Positions 1 through 6,781 of a DNA stretch of 64,000 nt are shown here, in pieces. Numbering within the stretch: the stretch's first letter is position 1; each line of letters begins with the position of its first letter. The translations under genes were made by a program, and so were the position numbers. Source of the DNA: DAMCZI01 sp032095175 (GTDB taxonomy: Bacteria; Bacillota; Clostridia; Clostridiales; Caloramatoraceae); assembly GCA_032095175.1 (NCBI GenBank), contig DAMCZI010000002.1, forward strand, positions 149,928 to 213,927, written 5' to 3'. The notes beneath the pieces are model-generated. The model did no database searches and was not told the DNA's origin. It saw only the letters and a list, made by a program, of their open reading frames with translations.

Positions 1-143
1 TTAAAGTTAAACTTAAAACTACATAATAAGTAATAACCAATTAACTTTAGAATCAGAAACTCTTCATCATCAGTTTTATACCTTCTATAAATAAATATGA
101 AAGCAATTAATACTATCGAAGTTGATAATATAGATACTAGCAT
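1..143 (-). CDS. small membrane protein, cassette 8, 3' end off the window
   Basis: An open frame of 47 codons starts at ATG 143-141, behind a strong GGGGGAAGG ribosome binding site, and runs off the left edge. The visible N-terminus has one hydrophobic segment (about residues 2-19, rich in L, I, V and F), then a positive patch RRYK and an acidic stretch TDDEE. It is therefore probably a small membrane-anchored protein. I do not recognise the family with certainty. It lies downstream of attC-1 on the coding strand and so belongs to the next cassette of the array. Confidence 0.6.
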   Translation of the reverse strand, partial: MLVSILSTSIVLIAFIFIYRRYKTDDEEFLILKLIGYYLLCSFKFNF

Positions 144-289
144 CTAACCTTCCCCCTAAAAACAATGATGTTTGTGTAACTTTCTATGCTATACGAGTTT
201 AAGATCAAAACTGCTATATTAAATAATTCCACATTAATTAATTCAAATCTAAAAAACTCTCTTTAATTACTCTCTTACAACAAAGTTGC

Positions 290-407
290 GTATAACGTTT
301 CGCATCCCCGACGGCAATCAGCCATTTGTGAGGCTGATTGATGTGTTGTGGCTTCTTCAGAGGCTTGACCACGTGCAGCCACAACAAACGGGGATGCATT
401 GTTATAC
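290..407 (-). other. attC-1 recombination site (end of cassette 7)
   Basis: 118-bp imperfect palindrome with outer cores gtataac (290-296) and gttatac (401-407). The next inner arms pair as GCATCCCCG (302-310) with its complement (390-398). The centre holds a TGTTGTGGC...GCCACAACA pairing. The cassette-7 lead core (complement of 1070-1076) differs from this site's core by one base, the only such mismatch in the array. Confidence 0.85.
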
Positions 408-501
408 GACGTGTAAGCTTAGACTAACTTTCTATATAATCAATAATTATTACTATCATTAATTCCATAGCTTAAATATTTTTCAATTTCTTCTTTATCA
501 T

Positions 502-1026
502 TTAAATCACTACAATTCCAACATTCCAATCTACTAAAGTTAAATCTAATTTACCCAAATATTCAAGTACATTAGTAAACGTCTCTAAATGATTTTGATT
601 TCTTGCAAAACCTGCAATCCAAATATTTTTAACTATTTCATTCTCATGTTCTAAAAAAATAGATAATTCCTTAAAACCATACCCTACTGTACTTTCGCAT
701 TCACAAGCATATGAACTATACCCTGTCTTTACACTATTAAATTTATGTAAGTAACATGAAATATTTTTATCTATATTTTGAAATGAGATTTTCATATCGG
801 CAGTAGGACATTGATTATCTTGACGAATATACATATCTGTGTACCCTATTCCATCACTATGCTCATCTGCAAACTCCTGAATTTGCTCTATCTCCTTTAA
901 GTATGAATCTCGGTTTGATGCAGTAACAATCTCAACCTGGCAATAATCATCTTCATGAAAAAAAATAAAATCATCAGAATTATTAGCTTTTACTTTTTTC
1001 CTTCTGAAAATATAATCTAAAATCAT
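502..1026 (-). CDS. hypothetical protein, cassette 7
   Basis: A 174-residue protein that I do not recognise. It starts at ATG 1026 behind GGAAGGTGG with good spacing. It is acidic and soluble-looking, with no signal peptide or membrane segment. Visible features are a basic patch RRKKVK near residue 10, a short Cys-containing stretch (YACECES, about residues 106-112) and an aromatic C-terminus ending VDWNVGIVVI. The gene fills one cassette between attC-2 and attC-1, with a 43-bp leader after the attC-2 core. Cassette genes without database relatives are common in integrons, so lack of recognition is expected. Confidence 0.72.
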   Translation of the reverse strand: MILDYIFRRKKVKANNSDDFIFFHEDDYCQVEIVTASNRDSYLKEIEQIQEFADEHSDGIGYTDMYIRQDNQCPTADMKISFQNIDKNISCYLHKFNSVKTGYSSYACECESTVGYGFKELSIFLEHENEIVKNIWIAGFARNQNHLETFTNVLEYLGKLDLTLVDWNVGIVVI

Positions 1027-1069
1027 CTATATTCCACCTTCCGATTTATTTCTCAATTTTGAAGCATGT

Positions 1070-1194
1070 CTATAACATCTCGCATTCAAGATGTTCCTGA
1101 ACCTAGCCAGACCTAGCTTGGTAAAGGAATGTGCTTTAGCCTCTTCGAAGTTTGACCCTAAACAACCAATGAGAACTTGAGTGCTTTGTTAGGT
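1070..1194 (-). other. attC-2 recombination site (end of cassette 6)
   Basis: 125-bp site bounded by ctataac (1070-1076) and gttaggt (1188-1194). Inner arms are related but imperfect (gcattcaag against gcactcaag). The core at 1188-1194 is the exact complement of the lead core of cassette 6 (2179-2185), as expected for one excisable unit. It carries the shared central GTTTGACC-type segment seen in the other sites. Confidence 0.83.
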
Positions 1195-1214
1195 GAAGTG
1201 GCGATGGGGCATTT

Positions 1215-2141
1215 CTATTTAAGAATTTCATATATGCTATCTGTTACTAGATTAGACTCAGTTAAGTGTATAAAGTGACCACTCTTTTTTGACTGAATCC
1301 ATTTTGTCTTATTCGAAAAGTACAAATATTCCTTCATTATCTCCTGCCAAATTTGTTCAATCTTATCCGCAACCTCTTTTGTAGCTCCGCCAAAATTCAC
1401 AATTTCTTCAATTAAAACGCTAGAGCTATGAGTGAGTAGAGTTATTGGAATATCTGGGAAACCACTTTCTCCTTTCAATTCACTTATTTGATCATCAACA
1501 TGAGACAAACGGTACTCTTCAAGTGCTGTTTTATAGTGGCTGGCCTTTGCTAACGAAGATAATATGTATTGCTCTGCTTCCTTTGAAAAGCCACTGTAAT
1601 AATAGAAAGGAACCCCCTTTTTGAGTATGGGCTTCAACACTGATCCCAGTCCTATGCTACATAGTAAGACTCCAATCTTTAATGCCTTCGTCTTATCTAC
1701 TCCACTTTGAGCAAACTCCTTTTTTGTTAGAAGATTAGAAAAACAACTATCGTTAGCTGACAATGGGTCGATTAAAACTATACCTCTTACCATGTTCGGA
1801 TAATCGCGGGCAAATTGTTGAGCATATAGTCCTCCCTGAGAATGTCCTACTATTGTTATATTCTCAACAAGATTCAACTTCTCCAATAGAACATGCAATT
1901 CTTTTGCAACATTCTTCGGAGTTCTCGGCAATTTTGACAATGAGCTTTTCCCATAACCAGCACGATCATATGTAAGAACAACAGCATATTCGCTAACAGC
2001 TTCCGCTATGTGCCACCACTCAGAACTACATGAACCAAGAGCATTTTCAATGACTACAGTATTATCTTTTCCCTCTCCAAATAATCGATAGTTTAATTTT
2101 GCAGAACCTATGTCCACAGTTTTTGATGCTTTTATCTCCAT
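1215..2141 (-). CDS. alpha/beta hydrolase, cassette 6
   Basis: A 308-residue alpha/beta-hydrolase-fold protein, probably an esterase, lipase or haloperoxidase-type hydrolase. The nucleophile elbow GHSQGG lies at about residues 99-104. An oxyanion-side segment ENALGS is near residue 33, the fold marker YDRAGYGKS is near 59-67, and a C-terminal catalytic-His candidate lies in KSGHFIHL near residue 290. There is no signal peptide, so it is cytoplasmic. ATG 2141 follows GGAGTGAACC. Substrate cannot be read from the sequence. Neighbours are attC-3 upstream and attC-2 downstream. A cap-like insert of about 90 residues separates the nucleophile from the His half. Confidence 0.88.
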   Translation of the reverse strand: MEIKASKTVDIGSAKLNYRLFGEGKDNTVVIENALGSCSSEWWHIAEAVSEYAVVLTYDRAGYGKSSLSKLPRTPKNVAKELHVLLEKLNLVENITIVGHSQGGLYAQQFARDYPNMVRGIVLIDPLSANDSCFSNLLTKKEFAQSGVDKTKALKIGVLLCSIGLGSVLKPILKKGVPFYYYSGFSKEAEQYILSSLAKASHYKTALEEYRLSHVDDQISELKGESGFPDIPITLLTHSSSVLIEEIVNFGGATKEVADKIEQIWQEIMKEYLYFSNKTKWIQSKKSGHFIHLTESNLVTDSIYEILK

Positions 2142-2178
2142 TTTGGTTCACTCCTATTTGAATTCTCCTAGTCATTTC

Positions 2179-2297
2179 ACCTAACGTTCCGTGTCCCCGA
2201 CGTTTTTCAAGCCATTCATGTGCTTGGAAAATGTGTTGTGGCTTCTCCGAAGGCTTGCCCCATAATAACCACAACGAATGAGGACACAGTGTTAGAC
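2179..2297 (-). other. attC-3 recombination site (end of cassette 5)
   Basis: 119-bp site with textbook cores: acctaac (2179-2185) and gttagac (2291-2297) fit RYYYAAC and GTTRRRY exactly. The inner arm GTGTCC pairs across the site, and TGTTGTGG pairs with CCACAACG in the middle. Core 2291-2297 is the exact complement of cassette 5's lead core at 2982-2988. Confidence 0.88.
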
Positions 2298-2308
2298 AAC
2301 GCTTAATG

Positions 2309-2929
2309 TTAGCTAATCCTCATATCTCCTACTATTCTTACATCAGCTGGTAAATTTGTTGGATGTGAGAAATGTATACTATGAAATTTCCAATCGCTAT
2401 TACATCTCAATAAAACTGCAGTAAATCTAAATGGTCTAACTACTTCTTCACCAAGGTTAAAATCATACAAACTCATTGAAATAGTTCTTAATGTATCTAT
2501 CACTTTATCTTTTGATTCTATATCTGAATCTATACTTTCTTTGATTTTATTCAAACATTTTTCGTATACTCTAGATTCGCTAAGTTTACTATGTAAGAAT
2601 CCCTCTGTAGTGACCCATGCAACATCTCCTAATGAAGAAACCGTAGCTCCATCAATATCAAGGACTACATTGGCCCAATACTTCCAGTCTGAACCAATCA
2701 GATTCTTAATTTCCTCTTTACCATTACACCATTCTGAATCTGCTGTTCCAACTATTAATGAATCGTTGTCATTTATAAAAAGCTCCTCTACAAATTCATC
2801 CAATGCATCCAAATCTCTCTTCGTATAACCCTCTTGGAATCGTGTTAATGTTAATCTGACATTTTGCTGCACATCTTCACAAGCGTTTCCTCTAATCAGT
2901 ACTCTACTTTTGTTATCATAAATCAACAT
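2309..2929 (-). CDS. NTF2/SnoaL-like protein, cassette 5
   Basis: 206 residues from the chosen ATG at 2929, which has an AGGGGGA binding site seven bases away; the upstream in-frame ATG at 2959 has none. The sequence reads as an NTF2-like (SnoaL/DUF4440-type) cone fold: an N-terminal helix (LTRFQEGYTKRDLDALDEF), then the typical strands ending in DVAWVTTEGF and RFTAVLLRCNSDWKFHSIHFSHP. Such domains bind small ligands or act as isomerases or stress proteins. No function can be assigned here. It is about 60 residues longer than a minimal NTF2 domain because of a helical insert around residues 115-150. It is a complete cassette between attC-4 and attC-3. Confidence 0.78.
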   Translation of the reverse strand: MLIYDNKSRVLIRGNACEDVQQNVRLTLTRFQEGYTKRDLDALDEFVEELFINDNDSLIVGTADSEWCNGKEEIKNLIGSDWKYWANVVLDIDGATVSSLGDVAWVTTEGFLHSKLSESRVYEKCLNKIKESIDSDIESKDKVIDTLRTISMSLYDFNLGEEVVRPFRFTAVLLRCNSDWKFHSIHFSHPTNLPADVRIVGDMRIS

Positions 2930-2981
2930 AAGAAATCCCCCTAATTTTAAAATTTGCATATCATTAATTGTAAAAAGTGTT

Positions 2982-3106
2982 GTCTAACGTTGACGCATTG
3001 CAGACGTTTTAATTACTTAGCCAGACTTAGCTTAGTAATTAAAATGTGTGTTGGTCTGCCCCAGAGCTTGACCTCCTCCAGCACGAACTGCAATGCTTTG
3101 TTATAT
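2982..3106 (-). other. attC-4 recombination site (end of cassette 4)
   Basis: 125-bp site bounded by gtctaac (2982-2988) and gttatat (3100-3106). The 9-base inner arm GCATTGCAG (2995-3003) pairs perfectly with its complement on the right side. A second long stem (TTTTAATTACT...AGTAATTAAAA) forms the far hairpin. The site touches the stop codon of the upstream gene (3107-3109), so the cassette has no 3' spacer. Confidence 0.87.
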
Positions 3107-3922
3107 TTAGTAGCTGCAATCTCCTAAGGAATACCCTAGCTTCTTCAACTCTTTTACCGACTGTTCTAATCCTTCTATTGTTTTAGTTTCAATTACGCAT
3201 GTAGCCCCTGTCTTTTCAGCTATACTTAATTTTTCTTCTATATTAATATCCCCACTAAACAATGACAGATGATTATCTTTACCTTTTGCATCATGAATAT
3301 GCATATGCTTAAGTTTATTTATATTGTCTATAATAAGTCTTTTATCAATTTCACCACTTGAATAATCATGTCCGATGTCCCAAGTTAGTACAAATTTATC
3401 ACTTATTAATAGTTCAGATACTGCTTTTAATATAAAATTGAAGTTATATATTCCTGTGTTTTCTATAGAAATTTTGATGCTACTGTCTCCTATCCATTCC
3501 TCAACAAGCATTCTAAAATTTAATATACTATTATAGAATTCATTAAAGTACTTTTCATATAGATATATCTTATAATGTGGCATTTTAAAATAAATACCTA
3601 GATTCATATGTATATTAATAATCGGCGATTTTATTATCTTTGAAATTTCTATAACTTCTCTTACTATATCTAAATGTACTTTTTTTATCTTTTCATTGAA
3701 ACTTGTAATATCTATATCCTCAGGAAGATGAAAAGTAAAATAAACTTTTTCTTTTCTTTGTATTTCAATTAATTCACTTATATCTATTTTCTCTATCTGA
3801 AATTGTGGTAAATTCATATTCAATTCAATAAAGTTTAACCCTAGTTCTTTACACAATTTAATATTATCTTCAAGTGAATCAAGTTCTACTAATGTAGGCA
3901 TACCAAATATAATTTTTTTCAT
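3107..3922 (-). CDS. xylose-isomerase-like TIM-barrel protein, cassette 4
   Basis: 271 residues, starting at ATG 3922 behind AGGAGAG. The pattern fits the AP-endonuclease-2 / sugar-phosphate isomerase TIM-barrel superfamily. Likely metal ligands are visible in order: FIELN near residue 32, FHLPED near 63, INIHMN near 103, SIENTG near 152, WDIGHD near 183, HMHIHDAKG near 210 and VIETK near 247. Members are metal-dependent epimerases, isomerases or endonucleases. The intact ligand set suggests an active enzyme, but the substrate is unknown. The stop codon abuts attC-4, and the leader after the attC-5 core is about 80 bp. Confidence 0.83.
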   Translation of the reverse strand: MKKIIFGMPTLVELDSLEDNIKLCKELGLNFIELNMNLPQFQIEKIDISELIEIQRKEKVYFTFHLPEDIDITSFNEKIKKVHLDIVREVIEISKIIKSPIINIHMNLGIYFKMPHYKIYLYEKYFNEFYNSILNFRMLVEEWIGDSSIKISIENTGIYNFNFILKAVSELLISDKFVLTWDIGHDYSSGEIDKRLIIDNINKLKHMHIHDAKGKDNHLSLFSGDINIEEKLSIAEKTGATCVIETKTIEGLEQSVKELKKLGYSLGDCSY

Positions 3923-4004
3923 AATTTTGCTCTCCTATTAATTATTATTAATGAAAAAAACTTATTATTTCTACCCCAAATGAATACCCTGAAGCAGCTA
4001 TTGC

Positions 4005-4196
4005 ATATAACGTTCCTTGTTACCGACGTTCCTGAACCGGACCTGCAAGGAATACCCTAAAGCGTACTTGCACCGGTGAAGGAATGTGCCTTGGCTGCTT
4101 ATAGAATTCCTTTCTCATTTAAGAATACATTTGAATACTTTTGTTTTCTCCCATTTAAAAAGTTTTGCCAAGGCCAACGGTAGCATTCTGTTATAT
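4005..4196 (-). other. attC-5 recombination site, enlarged (end of cassette 3)
   Basis: 192-bp site with outer cores atataac (4005-4011) and gttatat (4190-4196). It is 65-78 bp longer than the other six sites. The extra length lies in the variable terminal loop, between the GCCTTGGC stem (about 4090) and its partner GCCAAGGC (4167-4174), and is AT-rich (about 4100-4166). The inner arms keep a TACCG pairing. The core matches the lead core of cassette 3 (5155-5161) exactly. Confidence 0.8.
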
Positions 4197-4299
4197 GATG
4201 TTTTAAGCCTTTTAGTATACATATGTGTAAGGTTTCTTTACATGTAGTTTACAATATTGAAAGTTATCGAGCTTATTGTTCAAATTCCCATTATCCCCA

Positions 4300-5018
4300 T
4301 TAGTTGCATGTTCCCTCAAGATATTCTAAATATTTTAATATTGCAATTTCACTCTCTTGAGGATATACAAATTCAAATTCATTTGCTACACCTATTGCAA
4401 TTTCCTTAAATAGCTTAATCATTATCATTAATGATTCCCATATCTCAGAATACTCTGCTCTTGGATATGTCTTTTTATACATATCATATAATCGCTCATC
4501 TAAGTACTTTTTATAATACTTTCCCAATTTACCTGCAGTAACAGAAAAATCATTATGGATTCCAATATACCATTCAATCATCCTATTTAGCATATCTCGT
4601 GCAGCTATGTTCAATAAAAACATAGCATATGAAATTTCATCACGCATAATGCCTTTACCTATATTCTGAAGTTCCCAAAAAAATTCTGCACATGTGTCAT
4701 TGTAAGTCTTTTCATTAGGTATCTTTATCATAAACACATCAGTACTTTCACCTGTTATATCTGGAAGGTAATATTTATTACATTTGATTATATTATTAGT
4801 GAACTGTTAATAACCCTTTCACCAAAGCACTCTCTATAGTAATCTGAATCATGATATTTATCTATTTCATTCACAACAAATATAATGTCATAATCTTGAT
4901 ATATATCTTTATTTACTGTTTTATCTGCTCTTGAACCATATAAAACAACTGCTTGTATATTTTCATCTTCATTGGCAACATTAATAATCATATCCAACAT
5001 TTCTTTTTCATTTCTCAT
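4300..5018 (-). pseudogene. aminoglycoside 6-adenylyltransferase remnant, cassette 3
   Basis: Two reading frames together resemble ANT(6)/AadK, which adenylylates streptomycin. The first (5018-4788) has the N-terminal nucleotidyltransferase motif, GSRADKT followed by QDYDIIFVV. The second (open from about 4783, ATG at 4737, stop at 4300) has the C-terminal helical domain, for example PNEKTYNDTCAEFFWELQ and the following helices. Compared with the family length of about 285 residues, some 80-90 residues are missing at the joint, which is also a frameshift. The lost part holds the third catalytic carboxylate (the KLDLTLI-type segment). Inference: the gene is inactive. The cassette around it (attC-6 lead core, attC-5) remains intact. 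Either half might still be translated; the N-terminal ATG has TTAGGTG upstream. Confidence 0.8.
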
Positions 5019-5154
5019 AATCTCAATTCACCTAATTAAATTTATACTATTAATTTGAAGCTTAACATTTTCCTACAATTATGAATTATTCTTTGTGTCA
5101 CAAAAATAAAAATCATTTATTGCGTAAACAAAACTTCTATAAGCTTAAAATTTC

Positions 5155-5268
5155 ATATAACGTTTCGAATTGCAGACGTGTCTTAGCCCGTTCACGAGGC
5201 TAAGACATGTATGCTGGCCTACCCGATAGCTTGACCCTACCAGCACGAACGGCCATTCATTGTTATCT
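5155..5268 (-). other. attC-6 recombination site (end of cassette 2)
   Basis: 114-bp site with cores atataac (5155-5161) and gttatct (5262-5268). The central hairpin GTCTTAGCC...GGCTAAGAC pairs well, and ATGCTGG pairs with CCAGCAC. The inner arm (GAATTGCAG against GAATGGCCG) pairs only partly. The core equals the complement of cassette 2's lead core at 5849-5855. Confidence 0.86.
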
Positions 5269-5399
5269 GCTGTACTCTCTTTCACTATACTATTTTCGAT
5301 ATTCACTCATAAGTTCCAATCACAGACAGATTAAATCACAATTTAAACAAGTTGTATCTAAATAAAATTAACACTATGCCCATCTATTCTAAGTTTTAA

Positions 5400-5747
5400 T
5401 TAGACTATGTTTTCCCCTAATAGTATTTTCGGCATGGTTGTTAAACATCTATTAAATCTCTTGTAATATTTTTCAAGTCCCGCCTTTGTAAGTTCTCCGT
5501 GTATCACTTCATTTTCGAGTATCCAAACAAGCATATATGTAACTTTACCTTGAAATCTTGTTAATTTGATAGGTGGTTCTCCATTTTTTGCTGCATTGAA
5601 ATCTGTTTGTCTATGGGTACGCTTAATATATTTCACATCAATTACCCCTGGATGTGATTTGTAAAACTCAGCAACTTCTTTAACTAGTTCTTCAAATTCT
5701 TCTTGCTTATCAATTTTAACTTCATATATGCATATTTCATTAAACAT
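5400..5747 (-). CDS. ABM/ferredoxin-like-fold small protein, cassette 2
   Basis: 115 residues from ATG 5747, preceded by AAAGGAG nine bases upstream. A longer frame begins at 5834 but lacks a binding site and overlaps the cassette start region, so I reject it. The sequence (FNEICIYEVKIDKQEEFEEL, then VAEFYKSHPGVIDVKYIKRT and YMLVWILENEVIHGELTKAGLEKYYKRF) has the alternating strand/helix pattern of dimeric alpha-beta barrel ABM-type proteins. These act as small monooxygenases or heme-degrading or ligand-binding proteins. No catalytic residue can be named. The gene fills the cassette between attC-7 and attC-6. Confidence 0.7.
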   Translation of the reverse strand: MFNEICIYEVKIDKQEEFEELVKEVAEFYKSHPGVIDVKYIKRTHRQTDFNAAKNGEPPIKLTRFQGKVTYMLVWILENEVIHGELTKAGLEKYYKRFNRCLTTMPKILLGENIV

Positions 5748-5848
5748 TAAAATCATCTCCTTTAAATTGGATTCATTATATCTACCTGTTATGTCTCTAT
5801 CCCTAAAACAATGAAACGGGAATAACACTTTCATAAAGAGAGTATTTC

Positions 5849-5967
5849 AGATAACGTTTTGCATGGCAGACGTGTCTGAAATAGGCGATAGCCGTATTGA
5901 AGACATGTGTGCTGGGCTGCTTAAGAGCTTAACCTTCTCCAGCACGAACTGCCATGCGTTGTTAGCT
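5849..5967 (-). other. attC-7 recombination site (end of cassette 1)
   Basis: 119-bp site with cores agataac (5849-5855) and gttagct (5961-5967). The inner 9-base arm GCATGGCAG (5861-5869) is perfectly complementary to 5950-5958. Stem TGCTGG pairs with CCAGCA. The right core is the exact complement of the lone core at 6684-6690, which places the attI junction there. Confidence 0.88.
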
Positions 5968-6010
5968 GGAGTCCGACACCACTAAACTTGCGATTGTCAC
6001 TAAATAAAAA

Positions 6011-6541
6011 TTATTTTACCTCATAATGGAGTTCAACAAATTGATTGAATTTCCTTATATTCCTTAACTTCAGTTCCAATTCAAAATCATTTTTCTTGAA
6101 TAACTCTATTCCATGACCTATTAGTGTAGGTGCAATAGTAATAATAAACTCGTCAACTAACCTTTCTTTAATAAAAGAGTGTAATAGGTTCCCACCACCA
6201 ACAAGCCATATGTTTCCTCCATCCAGTCTTTTAATTTTATTTGTAAATTCCACTACATCTTGATTTATAAATTCTACATTTTCATTCTTACCACTTTCTG
6301 TTTTAGAAAATACATAACACTTTTTATTCTTATAGGGAAAATCACCATTCTCTTGTTCAATAATCCAATCATAGGTTCTTCTTCCAATTAGAATAGTATC
6401 AACTGTATTGTAGAATTCAGAATATCCATTATCTCCTTCACCTTCAGTTTTAAATAACCATTCCAAGGAGTCATCTTCTGTTGCTATATAGCCATCTAAA
6501 CTTGTTGCGATATATAAAACTAATTTTCTTTTGCTTAACAT
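6011..6541 (-). CDS. dihydrofolate-reductase-family (RibD C-terminal-like) reductase, cassette 1
   Basis: 176 residues from ATG 6541, which has GGAGG eight bases upstream; two further upstream codons are in frame but unsupported. Family marks are the N-terminal LVLYIATSLDGYIATEDDS, then TILIGRRTYDWI near residue 55 and the NADPH-binding glycine run WLVGGGNLLHSF near 122. It is typical of the YyaP/YwjB branch of the RibD_C/DHFR fold, which reduces unidentified pterin- or flavin-precursor-like substrates with NADPH. It is the first cassette after attI, the best expressed position in an integron. True dfrA cassettes confer trimethoprim resistance. This protein is more RibD-like, so resistance is only a possibility. 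Confidence 0.85.
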   Translation of the reverse strand: MLSKRKLVLYIATSLDGYIATEDDSLEWLFKTEGEGDNGYSEFYNTVDTILIGRRTYDWIIEQENGDFPYKNKKCYVFSKTESGKNENVEFINQDVVEFTNKIKRLDGGNIWLVGGGNLLHSFIKERLVDEFIITIAPTLIGHGIELFKKNDFELELKLRNIRKFNQFVELHYEVK

Positions 6542-6683
6542 CCACAAACCTCCATACTTTCAATGTTTTATCTAATTTAAAATATAATTAGTGAACAATA
6601 AATTACTGAGACATCTTGAATTAGTATTATGGTTTTAAGTCTTTTCAAACACCTACATTAATACTCTCTTCCTTTAGGATTAC

Positions 6684-6750
6684 AGCTAACTAGTGTATTT
6701 CTGCATCCATGTCGTGCTATACGCGTATAGCACGACATAGTGTCGTGTAT
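6684..6750 (-). other. candidate attI site
   Basis: A lone GTTAGCT core (minus strand 6690-6684) has no palindromic partner, unlike the attC sites. It is followed on its integrase side by three copies of a gtcgtg-type half site: the two arms of the palindrome at 6711-6736 and a third copy at 6742-6750. Known: attI sites have one simple core plus accessory integrase-binding repeats upstream. Its core is complementary to the outer core of attC-7, as expected if cassette 1 was inserted here. Confidence 0.68.
6711..6736. repeat. perfect 26-bp palindrome beside attI
   Basis: Each arm is GTCGTGCTATACG reading inward; the two arms are exact complements with no spacer. No T-run follows on either strand, so it is not a factor-independent terminator. 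A further half copy (gtcgtgtat) lies at 6742-6750. It may be an operator or the accessory recombinase-binding repeats of attI. Confidence 0.75.
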
Positions 6751-6781
6751 ATTTGCATTTAGCTGATTATCCGCCCCCTTT

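Noticed and set aside
5748..5834. N-terminal extension of the ABM-like cassette gene
   Set aside because: No ribosome binding site at 5834, whereas AAAGGAG is correctly placed for ATG 5747.
290..5967. Regularly spaced palindromic sites taken as a CRISPR array or as terminators
   Set aside because: Units are 114-192 bp, differ in sequence but pair internally, are separated by genes of 0.35-0.9 kb, and have RYYYAAC/GTTRRRY ends; no spacers or cas genes. attC fits, CRISPR does not.
6711..6736. 26-bp palindrome as rho-independent terminator of the integrase
   Set aside because: No T-run on either side; half site is repeated a third time, which suggests protein binding.
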